A stretch of 64,000 nt of DNA from Nocardioides silvaticus (GTDB lineage Bacteria; Actinomycetota; Actinomycetes; Propionibacteriales; Nocardioidaceae), in the NCBI RefSeq assembly GCF_003160695.1, contig NZ_QGDD01000005.1, positions 270,655 to 334,654 of the forward strand. Reading direction: 5' to 3'. How positions within the stretch are numbered: position 1 is the stretch's first letter; the number at the start of each line of letters is the position of its first letter. Under the pieces are notes generated by a model. That model searched no databases. It was not told the origin of the DNA and saw only the letters and a list, made by a program, of their open reading frames with translations. Shown here piece by piece: positions 45,188 through 54,111 of this stretch. A program made the translations under genes and the position numbers.

Positions 45188-45772
45188 GTGACCAGCTACC
45201 ACCACGGCAACCTGCGCGAGGCGCTGGTGCAGGCGGCGGTGGGGCTCGGCCGCGAGAAGGGTCCCGACGGCATCGTGATCCGCGAGGTGGCGCGTCGTAC
45301 CGGCGTCTCGCACAACGCCGCCTACCGCCACTTCGCCGACCGCGACGACCTGCTGCGCGAGGTCGCGAAGGTGGGGCACGACGAGCTGGCCGGGACGATG
45401 CGGTCGCGCGTGAAGCGGGTGCGGGTCACGGACCCCGTCGAGCGTGCCCGCCGGCGGTTGCGCGAGGTGGGCAAGGCGTACGTCGAGTACGCGCTGGCCG
45501 AGCCGGGACTCTTCGCCGTCGCGTTCAGCCACGTCTCCCTCGGCGACCTGAGCGGCCCCTACGAGCTGCTGGGCGCGGCCCTCGACGACTGCGTCGAGGC
45601 CGGCTACCTCCCGTCTTCGAAGCGCGAGGGCGCCGAGCTGAGCTGCTGGGCCGGTGTCCACGGGTTCGCGATGCTCTACAGCACCGGGCCGATGAGCGAC
45701 GCGCCGCGCAAGCAGCGCGACGCCGACCTCGAGCGGCTGCTCGACCGGATCGACGACGGACTCAGCGGCTGA
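45188..45772 (+). CDS. TetR-family repressor of the exporter
   Basis: The 194-residue regulator starts VTSYHHGNLREALVQAAVGL, as in a well-known TetR subgroup, with the recognition helix in TGVSHNAAYRHFADRDDL. A TetR_C ligand domain follows (ARRRLREVGKAYVEYALAEPGLFAVAF, seen as RRRLREVGKAYVEYAL). GTG at 45188 is chosen over an ATG at 45179 because TAGCAT (45175-45180) ends 7 nt before it, giving a leaderless start, and because the family N-terminus begins there. The two operator copies lie immediately upstream. Confidence 0.85.
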   Translation: MTSYHHGNLREALVQAAVGLGREKGPDGIVIREVARRTGVSHNAAYRHFADRDDLLREVAKVGHDELAGTMRSRVKRVRVTDPVERARRRLREVGKAYVEYALAEPGLFAVAFSHVSLGDLSGPYELLGAALDDCVEAGYLPSSKREGAELSCWAGVHGFAMLYSTGPMSDAPRKQRDADLERLLDRIDDGLSG

Positions 45773-45833
45773 CCCCGAACTGTGTAGAGTTGGGAAGTTG
45801 CTCAGGGGGGCAACGACGTAGGGCAACGGACAC

Positions 45834-48080
45834 GTGAAGACAGCGGGAGCAGCGTTGGCAGATCAGCTGGCCGATCGCGAGGTGGCCTCGGAGCAGGCGT
45901 TCGTGGACCGGGTGTACCAGCAGCTGGAGCGAGCCGGTGCGGCTGCGCAGCAGCTCGCCACTGAGGGGCACTCGCGCGGCAGGCTCGGGCACGAGGGCGG
46001 TCTCGTCGAGCGTGACGCCATGGTGTTCCAGGCGGCCAAGCGGATCGCGCAGCTGGACGCCGCCCACGAGGGCCTGGTCTTCGGCCGGCTCGACCTCGCG
46101 GCGAGCGTCGACGAGCAGCCGCGGTACGTCGGCCGCATCGGACTGCGTGACGACAACCGAGACTCCCTGCTCATCGACTGGCGGGCGCCGGCCGCCGCGG
46201 TCTTCTACCAGGCGACCGCGGCCGAGCCCCAGGACGTGATCCGGCGCCGGGTGCTGCGCTCCAGCGGCCCCAGGGTGGTCGGTGTCGAGGACGAGCTGCT
46301 CGACGCCGAGGCGCTCGCGGCCGCGGAGGCCGAGGGCCGTGAGCTGCCCATCGTCGGCGAGGGGGCGCTGATGGCGCAGCTCTCCCGCGCGCGCGACCGG
46401 TCGATGCACTCGATCGTCGCGACCATCCAGGCCGAGCAGGACAAGGCGATCCGCGCGCCCGGCAAGGGCGTCGTGTCGATCTCCGGCGGCCCGGGCACCG
46501 GCAAGACGGTGGTGGCGCTGCACCGCGCGGCGTACCTCCTCTACAACGACCGCCGCCGTTACGAGTCCGGTGGGGTGCTCATCGTGGGCCCCTCGGGCGT
46601 GTTCATGCGCTACATCGAGCGGGTGCTGCCGTCGCTCGGCGAGACCGCGGTCGCGCTGCGGTCGCTCGGCGAGGTCGTCGACGGGTTCCGCGCCACCCGG
46701 CACGACGAGCCGGCCGTGGCCGACGTGAAGGGCTCGGAGCGGATGGCCGAGCTGCTGCGGCGCGCCGCCCGCCAGCAGGCGCCGGGCAGCCCGACCGAGT
46801 ACCGCGTCTTCTGGCGCGACGACCGGATCGTCCTCGACCGCGGCGCTCTCGGCCGGGTGCGCCGCAACCTGATGTCGCAGGGGCGCCGCAACAAGCAGCT
46901 GCCGCGGGTGTCCGCCGCGCTGCTCGACGCGATGTGGCGCCAGGTGCGCGGCGAGCGCGGCCGTGAGCAGGGGCGCGAGAAGTTCGACGACGAGATGCTC
47001 TCCCGCGACGACTTCCTGGAGTTCGCACTCGCCTGGTGGCCGCCGCTCGACGCCCCGACCGTGCTGTCGTGGCTGCGCGAGCCCGACTTCCTCTCCCGGG
47101 TCGCCGACGGCGTGCTCTCCACCGAGGAGCAGCGGCTGCTGCTCAAGTCGTGGGTGTCGAACGGTCCGGCCGGGTCCCCCGGCGGCGCCCCCGACCTGTC
47201 CATCGAGGACATCCCCTTGGTCGACGAGCTGCGCTACCTGCTCGGTGACGTGCCACAGAAGGCTGACGACGAGCGCGACGACCCGATGGCGTTGATCGAG
47301 GGCGCCGTCGACATCCAGGAGCTGATGACGGCCTCGGACCGGGAGTACGCCCCGTCCGGTCGGGCGTGGGCGCCGCCGACCCACAGCATCGAGGACGACG
47401 CCTACGCCCACGTGCTCATCGACGAGGCCCAGGACCTGACGCCGATGCAGTGGCGGATGGTCGGTCGGCGCGGCCGCACCGCGTCGTGGACGATCGTCGG
47501 CGACCTGGCGCAGTCGTCGTGGCCGGCGCCGGAGGAGGCGGCGGCCGCGCGGGCGTCGGTGCTGGAGGGCAAGCCGAACCACGAGTTCCACCTGTCGACG
47601 AACTACCGCAACTCCGCGGAGATCTACGAGTTCGCCGCGGCCTACGCCGAGCGGGTCGGCCTCCCGGCCGACCTGCCGGACGCGGTGCGCCGCACCGGCG
47701 TCGCGCCGACGGAGATCGCCGGCGTGGCCGACCTCGAGGCCGCCACCCGCGATGCAGTCGTCGCGATGGCCCGCGAGGTGGCCGGTACGGTCGGGATCGT
47801 CGTCCCCGCCGCACGCCGCTCGGACGTCAACGCCTGGCTGGCGTCCTGGCCCGAGCTCGCGGAGGACGCGCGCGGGGCCCGGGCCGCCATCGACTCCTCG
47901 GTGCCGCCGTCGGGCGACGACCGGGTGGTGGTGCTCACCGGCCTCGACACCAAGGGGCTGGAGTTCGACGGCATCGTCGTGGTGTCGCCGGAGGAGATCG
48001 AGGCCGAGTCGGCGACCGGCCGGGCGACGTTGTACGTCGTACTCACCCGGGCGACGCAGCTGCTGACCACGCTGAGCTGA
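45834..48080 (+). CDS. helD: HelD-like UvrD-family ATPase (RNA polymerase recycling factor)
   Basis: The 748-residue protein has a coiled-coil N-terminal arm (about 15-90), a 1A domain with Walker A GGPGTGKT at 218-225, the long HelD-specific insertion, and Walker B HVLIDEAQDLTPMQWRM. The C-terminal helicase motifs are STNYRNSAEIYEF and LTGLDTKGLEFDGIVVVSP. Such proteins remove stalled RNA polymerase from DNA and can protect it from rifampicin. The start is uncertain: GTG 45834 or, with GGGAG 5 nt upstream, TTG 45855. A GTTGC-N8-GCAAC hairpin lies in the leader. Confidence 0.9.
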   Translation: MKTAGAALADQLADREVASEQAFVDRVYQQLERAGAAAQQLATEGHSRGRLGHEGGLVERDAMVFQAAKRIAQLDAAHEGLVFGRLDLAASVDEQPRYVGRIGLRDDNRDSLLIDWRAPAAAVFYQATAAEPQDVIRRRVLRSSGPRVVGVEDELLDAEALAAAEAEGRELPIVGEGALMAQLSRARDRSMHSIVATIQAEQDKAIRAPGKGVVSISGGPGTGKTVVALHRAAYLLYNDRRRYESGGVLIVGPSGVFMRYIERVLPSLGETAVALRSLGEVVDGFRATRHDEPAVADVKGSERMAELLRRAARQQAPGSPTEYRVFWRDDRIVLDRGALGRVRRNLMSQGRRNKQLPRVSAALLDAMWRQVRGERGREQGREKFDDEMLSRDDFLEFALAWWPPLDAPTVLSWLREPDFLSRVADGVLSTEEQRLLLKSWVSNGPAGSPGGAPDLSIEDIPLVDELRYLLGDVPQKADDERDDPMALIEGAVDIQELMTASDREYAPSGRAWAPPTHSIEDDAYAHVLIDEAQDLTPMQWRMVGRRGRTASWTIVGDLAQSSWPAPEEAAAARASVLEGKPNHEFHLSTNYRNSAEIYEFAAAYAERVGLPADLPDAVRRTGVAPTEIAGVADLEAATRDAVVAMAREVAGTVGIVVPAARRSDVNAWLASWPELAEDARGARAAIDSSVPPSGDDRVVVLTGLDTKGLEFDGIVVVSPEEIEAESATGRATLYVVLTRATQLLTTLS

Positions 48081-48087
48081 CCCTCGG

Positions 48088-48348
48088 CTAGATTCCTTCG
48101 GCCCGCAGCAGGGTCAGCACGGCCAGCACCCGCCGGTTCACGTGGTCGGAGGGGTGCAGCTCGAGCTTGCGGAAGATGCTGGTGCAGACCGTCTCGACCG
48201 TCTTGGCGGCGAGGAACAGCTCGCCCGCGATCGCCGCGTTGGACCGGCCTTCGGCGATGAGGCGGAGCACCTCCATCTCGCGCGGCGAGAGCCGGCCCAG
48301 CCGCCGCCCGGCCGGCGACTGGACCGTCTCGGAGAGGGTCAGCGTCAC
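48088..48348 (-). CDS. Short LuxR-type HTH protein (DNA-binding domain only)
   Basis: The 86-residue protein is little more than a LuxR/NarL helix-turn-helix (LSPREMEVLRLIAEGRSNAA, then KTVETVCTSIFRKLELHPSD). It has no receiver or sensor domain. GTG at 48348 overlaps the stop of the upstream 131-residue protein (GTGA), so the two are translated together and may work as a split regulator. Its stop faces the HelD gene 8 bp away. Confidence 0.78.
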   Translation of the reverse strand: MTLTLSETVQSPAGRRLGRLSPREMEVLRLIAEGRSNAAIAGELFLAAKTVETVCTSIFRKLELHPSDHVNRRVLAVLTLLRAEGI

Positions 48349-48740
48349 TTGAAGACCGGTCCGCCCCAGAGCCGGGCGCCCCGAGCCTTGCGGGGGGCGA
48401 CCGCGACGGCGGCGCCGGTCAGCGCCAGCACCTTGGCGCCGGACTCGACGCCGTGCTCGGTGGCCTCCGCCGCCTTGCGCAGGATCGCCAGGATGCCGGC
48501 CTGGCTGCGGCGCAGCTGGGCGTAGGTGTCCTGCAGGACGTCCTCGCCGGTGCGGATGTCGAGCTGGGCCTCGCACATGCGGTTCCAGCGGGCGCGGAGC
48601 GCCGTGAGCAGGCCCTCGGGGCTGCCGAAGTACTGCGTCCACTCCTCGCGCCAGGGCAGCGCCCCGGTCATGTCGCGGGCGGAGGTCTCCTCGACCTCGC
48701 GGATGATGGCGGTCCGGGCGTGGGTCTCGGTCCAGGTCAT
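48345..48740 (-). CDS. Helical protein coupled to a LuxR-type HTH protein
   Basis: The 131-residue protein is predicted to be mostly helical, with WREEWTQYFGSPEGLLTALR, RWNRMCEAQLDIRTGEDVLQ and LRRSQAGILAILRKAAEAT. No named domain is recognised. The first part (residues 35-95) resembles sequences placed before a LuxR HTH in single-chain actinobacterial regulators, so the pair may be a split version of one protein. GGAAGGA precedes the ATG at 48740. The frame continues by overlap into the HTH gene. Confidence 0.65.
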   Translation of the reverse strand: MTWTETHARTAIIREVEETSARDMTGALPWREEWTQYFGSPEGLLTALRARWNRMCEAQLDIRTGEDVLQDTYAQLRRSQAGILAILRKAAEATEHGVESGAKVLALTGAAVAVAPRKARGARLWGGPVFK

Positions 48741-48820
48741 CGTCTTGTTCCTTCCGGGAGCTGGTGCGGTGGGGGTCACCGCTGCGGTTCACGGAAGGAG
48801 GAGGGGACGGGGGGCGGCCC

Positions 48821-48846
48821 TGATACAGGAAAGTTTCGACGTATCA
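48821..48846. promoter_or_regulatory. Inverted repeat upstream of the ECF sigma gene
   Basis: TGATAC (48821-48826) and GTATCA (48841-48846) flank AGGAAAGTTTCGAC. The site lies in the 149-bp divergent gap between the helical/LuxR pair and the ECF gene. It may be an operator for either side. No clear -35/-10 pair of ECF type could be assigned. Confidence 0.3.
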
Positions 48847-48889
48847 CGGTGCTCGCTCGACGCTCCTCCATGCGGGACGATGTCTTCCA

Positions 48890-49483
48890 ATGGACACGAC
48901 AGATCCGCTCGCGACCCTCGTCCCCGCGGCGCGGGGAGGGGACAGCAGTGCCTGGGATGCGATCGTCGACCGCTTCCTCCCGTTGGTGGGAGCGATCATC
49001 CGTCGGCACCGGCTCTCGGAGGCCGACGGTGACGACGTCAGCCAGACCGTGTGGCTGCGGCTCGTCGAGCACCTCGACGCGCTGCGCGAGCCGGACGCCC
49101 TCCCGGGCTGGATCCGTACCACGACGCGCAACGAGTGCCTCCGTGTCATCGCCGCCCGCGGCCGGGTGCGTCCGGTCGACCCGCAGGAGGGTGCCGGGCT
49201 CGACGCCGTGGCCCCGGACGCCTCGGACACCGACCTGCTCGCCGCGGAACGCCGCCAAGCGCTGCGCGAAGCGCTCCTGGAGCTGCCGGCCGCTCGGCGC
49301 GAGCTGCTCCTTCTGCTCATGGCCGACCCACCCGTCCCCTACGAGGTCATCAGTGAACGACTCGGCATCCCGATCGGCTCGATCGGACCGACCCGCGCCC
49401 GCGCCCTCGACCAGCTGCGCCGGACCAGCGCTCTCCGCGGCCTGCGTGATGCCGGCCCCGACCCGGTGGGAGGTGCTCGATGA
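48890..49483 (+). CDS. ECF-type RNA polymerase sigma factor
   Basis: The 197-residue factor has sigma2 (about 20-90: DAIVDRFLPLVGAIIRRHRL, then DVSQTVWLRLVEHLDALREP) and sigma4 (about 120-180: LLELPAARRELLLLLMADPP, then LGIPIGSIGPTRARALDQLR). It is coupled by an ATGA overlap to a 155-residue protein instead of a zinc anti-sigma factor. Together with the subtilase and TPR-CHAT protein downstream it forms a recurrent-looking actinobacterial gene set. Target promoters are unknown. Confidence 0.88.
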   Translation: MDTTDPLATLVPAARGGDSSAWDAIVDRFLPLVGAIIRRHRLSEADGDDVSQTVWLRLVEHLDALREPDALPGWIRTTTRNECLRVIAARGRVRPVDPQEGAGLDAVAPDASDTDLLAAERRQALREALLELPAARRELLLLLMADPPVPYEVISERLGIPIGSIGPTRARALDQLRRTSALRGLRDAGPDPVGGAR

Positions 49484-49947
49484 CTGAGTGGAACGACGAG
49501 GAGCTGATGGCCGAGCTCACCGCTGCCGTCGAGGAGGAGACCGCGGTCTCCGACCGTCGCCGGGCCGCCGCGAGGGCCGCCTTCACCTGGCGCACCGTCG
49601 ACGCCGAGCTGGCCGAGCTGCTCCACGACTCGGCGCTCGACGCCGGCGCCGCCGTCCGCTCGGGCCCGGGTGACGCGGGCGGGCCTCGGATGCTGTCCTT
49701 CCGTCGCTCCGCGGTCACCCTCGAGGTGGAGGTCGACGGCGACGAGGTGCTCGGCGAGGTGGTCGAGGACGGTGGTTCCGAGACCGGGCCCGCGACCGTC
49801 ACCCTCCAGCGTCCCGGCGCCGACGACCGGACGGTGGAGACCAACGCCTCCGGCTTCTTCCGGTTCTCCGACGTCGGCCCGGGCTCGGTGCGGTTCGTCG
49901 TCAGCCGGGCCGGGTGGTCGCTCACCACCCCCTGGGCGACGATCTGA
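49480..49947 (+). CDS. Carboxypeptidase-regulatory-like protein coupled to the ECF sigma factor
   Basis: The 155-residue protein has a helical, acidic N-terminal part (about 1-60) and a C-terminal beta-sandwich of the transthyretin/CarboxypepD_reg type (TLQRPGADDRTVETNASGFF, then RFSDVGPGSVRFVV). It has no membrane helix and no zinc motif, yet its position and ATGA overlap are those of an anti-sigma or sigma-modulating protein. It ends before a bidirectional terminator, opposite the subtilase gene. Its role is inferred from position only. Confidence 0.65.
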   Translation: MTEWNDEELMAELTAAVEEETAVSDRRRAAARAAFTWRTVDAELAELLHDSALDAGAAVRSGPGDAGGPRMLSFRRSAVTLEVEVDGDEVLGEVVEDGGSETGPATVTLQRPGADDRTVETNASGFFRFSDVGPGSVRFVVSRAGWSLTTPWATI

Positions 49948-49973
49948 TCCCTCCCTCGAATTGCCCGTAACGC

Positions 49974-50009
49974 CATACGGCTCGCACCGCAGGAGGTGCG
50001 AGCCGTATG
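49974..50009. terminator. Bidirectional terminator, 15-bp perfect stem
   Basis: CATACGGCTCGCACC (49974-49988) pairs perfectly with 49995-50009 around the loop GCAGGA. It lies between the convergent ends of the sigma-factor operon and the subtilase gene. Confidence 0.88.
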
Positions 50010-50022
50010 ACGTCCGCTGCGA

Positions 50023-51456
50023 TCAGAGGGGGCCGATGATGCGGTAAGCGCCGACCGTGGAGCTCGTGCTCGGCTGCGCGGTCATCATCAGGGCGTCGTA
50101 GGCCACCCGCGGGTCATCGGTCCTCAGCTCGCTCATCTTCGCGGCGATGGCGCCGCTGACGATCGGCGTGGAGAACGAGGTGCCGCTCCACTGGGCCATC
50201 CCGCGGAAGTGGCGCTCGTCCGGAACGCCGTTGTGGATGTTCTCGGGCTCGTAGCAGACGTAGCGGCCCTCGGGAAAGGCGTTCACCAGGTTCTCGCCCC
50301 GGGCGTAGACGTTGACCCAGTCGTCCCCCTTGGGGTCGCTGGTGTTGGAGAACTCGGAGATCTTCCCGTTCGCACCCACCGAGCCGACGCCGACCACCCA
50401 GTCGAACGCGGCCGGGTAGAACTTCTCGGTGCTGCCCTCGTTGCCGGCCGCCGCGACGACCAGCACCTTGTTCTTCGGGTCGAGGATGCCCTTGGCGAGC
50501 GCCAGCAGCTGGAAGGCGATCAGCGGCCAGCTGTTCCGGGTGTGAGTGCCTGCCGAGACGCTGATGATCTGCGGCATGTCATTGTCGAGCAGCGCCTCGC
50601 TCAGCTGCTGGCAGATGTGCGACTCATAGACCGCTCCGCCTCCCTTGGGTGCGAACCCCTCGAGCTCGACCCTGGCCTTCGGAGCCAGGCAGCGGACGAC
50701 GCCGGCGATGAAGGTGCCGTGGCCGGCGTACTCGTGGATCTTGTTCTCGTCGACCTGCTCCTCGTCCGCCGGGTCGGCGGTGACACCGCCGAGCCAGCCG
50801 ATGGTCTTGCCGGCCTTCTTCCACCACCCCGTGTCGACGACCGCTACCCGGACGTCGGCTCCGGCCTCCGAGTTCGCGGCGACCGGTGGGACCGGGTCGG
50901 CCGAGGGGGGCTCCTCCGGTTCGGTGAACGGGCACAGACGTGGAGGACCGGTGACGTAGAGGATGTGGTCGGGGGTGGCCACCGGATCCTGACGCTCGGC
51001 CCGGTCCCGATGGACCTCGTCGAGCTCCTCCAAGGTCATCAGTACGTCGTCCTCGCTGTCCGTGCGCGACGGCATCCTCGCGACCACCAGTCCAGGCATT
51101 GTCGGTAGGTCCGCGCGTTCCAGCTCGCCGCGGAAGCGACGTCGACGTTCGGGCTCGCGGAAGAACCGCTCAAGCAGGGCGAAGTCATCGCCGTCGCGGA
51201 CCAGCACGTGGCTGGGGCGATACAGGTACTTGGTGTCGGCGTCGTCTCGCGCACGCCGTGGACCGTCGACGGACGCTGCCGCGACCTCGCCGTCCAGGTA
51301 CTTCCTGACGACGGCGACCTGGACCCGCACCCGCTCCGCGTTGTCGTCCTCCGGGTGCGGGTCCAGGACGGGTGGCTTCCCCGGCCACGGAAACCGTCGA
51401 CGGATCTGCGCCAGGATGTCGCGGACAGAGAAGCTCGGACGTGGTGTCTCGGTCAT
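50023..51456 (-). CDS. S8 (subtilisin-like) serine protease without signal peptide
   Basis: The 477-residue protein has a 200-residue N-terminal region rich in charged residues and lacking any export signal. A subtilase domain follows with Asp208 (VAVVDTGWW), His246 (GHGTFIAGV), oxyanion Asn339 (AAAGNEGS) and Ser427 (WSGTSFSTPIVSGA). The catalytic set is complete, and absence of a signal suggests intracellular action. It is divergent from the TPR-CHAT gene across 120 bp and convergent to the ECF operon, which suggests a protease partnership in a signalling or death-type system. The start ATG at 51456 is preferred because the N-terminal helix begins there. Confidence 0.88.
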   Translation of the reverse strand: MTETPRPSFSVRDILAQIRRRFPWPGKPPVLDPHPEDDNAERVRVQVAVVRKYLDGEVAAASVDGPRRARDDADTKYLYRPSHVLVRDGDDFALLERFFREPERRRRFRGELERADLPTMPGLVVARMPSRTDSEDDVLMTLEELDEVHRDRAERQDPVATPDHILYVTGPPRLCPFTEPEEPPSADPVPPVAANSEAGADVRVAVVDTGWWKKAGKTIGWLGGVTADPADEEQVDENKIHEYAGHGTFIAGVVRCLAPKARVELEGFAPKGGGAVYESHICQQLSEALLDNDMPQIISVSAGTHTRNSWPLIAFQLLALAKGILDPKNKVLVVAAAGNEGSTEKFYPAAFDWVVGVGSVGANGKISEFSNTSDPKGDDWVNVYARGENLVNAFPEGRYVCYEPENIHNGVPDERHFRGMAQWSGTSFSTPIVSGAIAAKMSELRTDDPRVAYDALMMTAQPSTSSTVGAYRIIGPL

Positions 51457-51576
51457 GACGCACCTCGGGGAGAGCGGGGCGGGAAACTCGCGAGCCGAGT
51501 CCCGCAGCGCCGCTAACGTAGTGCCGCCCGGAGACGGCCGTAAACAGGGGAAACCCTCTGAACTCTCGAGGCGGCG

Positions 51577-54111
51577 ATGCAGGAACTGCTGACCCTCGCC
51601 TTCGACGACCCACCGGAGACGGTGCGGGTCGCGGCGGAGGTGCTCGCCCGGAACGCGGATGCGGTCTCTCGTTCCTACGCCCACCAAGCGCTGGGGATCG
51701 TCTTCCGGGAGTCGGGCGAGTCGAAGGCTGCGCTGTCCCACCTCCGATCAGCGATCCGTGCTGCTGAGGACTCTGGATCGGACGACCGCGTGCGCGACGT
51801 CCGCGCGACGTACGGCGGCGCGCTCGTCTTCGCCGGACGGACCGGTGACGGTCTGGCCCAGCTGAGACGTGCTGCGGAGGGAGCACGTCCGGAGGTCGCG
51901 GCCACGGTGCGGTCCCGGCTCGCCATCGTGCTCGGGATCCTCGGCCGCCGTGAGGAAGCGATCGTCGAGACCCGCCGTGCGGTCGAGGAGATCGTCCGCC
52001 TTGGTGACCGCAACTGGGAGGGCCGAGCACGGAACGGGCTCGGCTGGGAGGAGCTGATGAGCGGCCGGGTGGAGGCGGCCGAACAGGAGTTCCTCGCCGC
52101 CGAGCGGATCCTGCGTGCCGAGTCGGCAACGTTGGAGCGGTTGGAGGCGGTCGAGAACCTCGGCGAGGCCGCGATCGCCCGCGGGGCGGTGGCCGATGGC
52201 CTGCGCCATCTAGCTCATGCTGCGTCCGGCTACGAGGCCGTCGGCCGACCGCCCCGGTTCCTCCTGGTGTGCGCTCGAGCGAATGCCTACCTCGCTGCCG
52301 GGTTGCCAGCCGAGGCGGAACGGATCTACAGCGACCACGTCGACCTGGGTGCACTGCCCGACGTTCGCAGGGCCGAGCTCCACTACCACCGGTCGGGCGC
52401 TCGTCTTGCGGCCGGAGACGTGGACGGAGCGATCGCGGACGCCGACCTGGCACGTCGGATGTGCAGGGCTCAGGACCGTCCGTGGTTCGAGCTGCGGGCC
52501 CGGCTGGTCTCGCTCCGCGCGCGGCTCGAGTCCGGCGGGACCGCACCTGTTGGTGAGACCCGGCAGGTGGCGATGCTGCTGGACGATGAGGGGGCCGACG
52601 AGGCGCCGCTCGCCTTGATGATCGCCGCCCGCCTCACCGCCGGTGATGAGCGGCGCAGATTGCTGCAGCAAGGCGCGACGTACAGGACACGAGCGAACGG
52701 GTTGGTGCGTGCCAGTGCGCATCTCGCCGGAGCGTTGGAGCGCGCGGAGGTTGCCGACCGCGCAGGAGTCCTCCGCGCCTGCGCTTCCGGCCTCGACGCG
52801 ATCGACGAGCACAGAAGGCTGATGGGCAGCTCGGAGCTGCGGGCGCTGGCGACGACGCACGGTCGCGAGCTGACGGAGATCGCACTCCGGCACGCGGCGC
52901 ACGACCCGCGGACCCTGCTGCGGTGGAGCGAGCGAACCCGCGCAACAGCCCTCGCCCAACCGGCGGCAACCTCCGATGCAGCAACGATCCCGGCAGCTCT
53001 CGCCGCTCTGCGCGACAACGGTCGGCGGCTGGCTGAGGCGCGTCTAGCAGCGGAGCCGACCGAGGAGCTGGAGAGGGAGCGGCTCCGGCTGGAGCGGGCG
53101 GTGCGGGCGGAGGCGCACATTCAGTCCGCGGCGGACACCGACCCGCAGCGGCCCGCTCCGGTCGAGGAGATCGTTGCGGGAGTCGGGGACGGGTGCCTGG
53201 TCGAGCTGGTCGACGTCGACGGCGTCCTCCACGTCCTCGTCGTCCACAACGGGAGAGTCCGCCGGAAGATCGCCGGCACCACCGCGGAGGTCGCCGAGCT
53301 GCTGGGCCCGACGGCCATGCTGCTGCGCCGGGCGTCGCGGGGCCGCGCGACCAGCACCGCCGACCTCGGGCGGCGGCTGCAGGCGGCGATCCTCGGTGAT
53401 GCCGTGCGCCTGCTACCCGACGGCCCGCTCGTCCTCGCCCCGACCGCCCGCCTGCACGGGCTGGCCTGGTCGCTGCTCCCCGTGCTGCACGACCGGCCAT
53501 TCGGGATCGTGCCCTCGGCGGGTCAGTGGCTCCGCGCCAAGGAGGTACGACGCCCGCGCCCGCGTCGCACCCTCCTCGTCGCCGGGCCCGACCTCGCGTC
53601 GGGGGGAGCCGAGGTGCCGATCCTCAAGGAGCGCCACCCCGACGCCGTGCTGCTCGACGGCAGGGCCGCGACCCTCACCGACGTTCTGGCGCACCTCGAC
53701 GGCGCCGACCTCGCCCACCTCGCGACGCACGGGCGGTTCCGCGCGGACAGCCCGTTGTTCTCCAGCCTCGACCTGGCCGACGGTCCGCTCACCGTGCACG
53801 ACCTGGAGCGACTGCGCCGGGCGCCGTACCGCGTCGTGCTCTCCGCGTGCGAGTCCGGCGTGCTCGCACCGGTCGGCGCCCAGGAGCTGCTCGGCCTGGC
53901 CGCCGCGCTCTTCTCGATCGGCACGGCCGGCCTGGTCAGCAGCGTGGCCGAGGTCAACGACGCCGCCACCGCTGACCTGATGGTCGGCCTGCACGACGGC
54001 CTGGCCCGCGGCGACGACCCGGCGGCCGCGCTGCTCGCGGTCCGGCGGGCAGCGGCCAAAGACCCGGTCGCCGCCGGGACCGCCGCCGCGTTCGTCGCGC
54101 TCGGCGTCTAG
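51577..54111 (+). CDS. TPR-CHAT protein (caspase-like protease with TPR sensor)
   Basis: The 844-residue protein has about 500 residues of TPR-like helical repeats (for example AIVETRRAVEEIVRLGDRNW and EAEQEFLAAERILRAESATL), a coiled linker, and a C-terminal CHAT domain (about 560-844). The caspase-type dyad is intact: His718 in LAHLATHGRF and Cys758 in VVLSACESGV. CHAT proteins are clan CD proteases that cut a specific partner after a sensor signal, as in the TPR-CHAT of type III-E CRISPR systems. The natural candidates for a substrate are the divergent subtilase or the ECF/beta-sandwich pair. It shares CTAG at its stop with a convergent gene. Confidence 0.9.
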   Translation: MQELLTLAFDDPPETVRVAAEVLARNADAVSRSYAHQALGIVFRESGESKAALSHLRSAIRAAEDSGSDDRVRDVRATYGGALVFAGRTGDGLAQLRRAAEGARPEVAATVRSRLAIVLGILGRREEAIVETRRAVEEIVRLGDRNWEGRARNGLGWEELMSGRVEAAEQEFLAAERILRAESATLERLEAVENLGEAAIARGAVADGLRHLAHAASGYEAVGRPPRFLLVCARANAYLAAGLPAEAERIYSDHVDLGALPDVRRAELHYHRSGARLAAGDVDGAIADADLARRMCRAQDRPWFELRARLVSLRARLESGGTAPVGETRQVAMLLDDEGADEAPLALMIAARLTAGDERRRLLQQGATYRTRANGLVRASAHLAGALERAEVADRAGVLRACASGLDAIDEHRRLMGSSELRALATTHGRELTEIALRHAAHDPRTLLRWSERTRATALAQPAATSDAATIPAALAALRDNGRRLAEARLAAEPTEELERERLRLERAVRAEAHIQSAADTDPQRPAPVEEIVAGVGDGCLVELVDVDGVLHVLVVHNGRVRRKIAGTTAEVAELLGPTAMLLRRASRGRATSTADLGRRLQAAILGDAVRLLPDGPLVLAPTARLHGLAWSLLPVLHDRPFGIVPSAGQWLRAKEVRRPRPRRTLLVAGPDLASGGAEVPILKERHPDAVLLDGRAATLTDVLAHLDGADLAHLATHGRFRADSPLFSSLDLADGPLTVHDLERLRRAPYRVVLSACESGVLAPVGAQELLGLAAALFSIGTAGLVSSVAEVNDAATADLMVGLHDGLARGDDPAAALLAVRRAAAKDPVAAGTAAAFVALGV

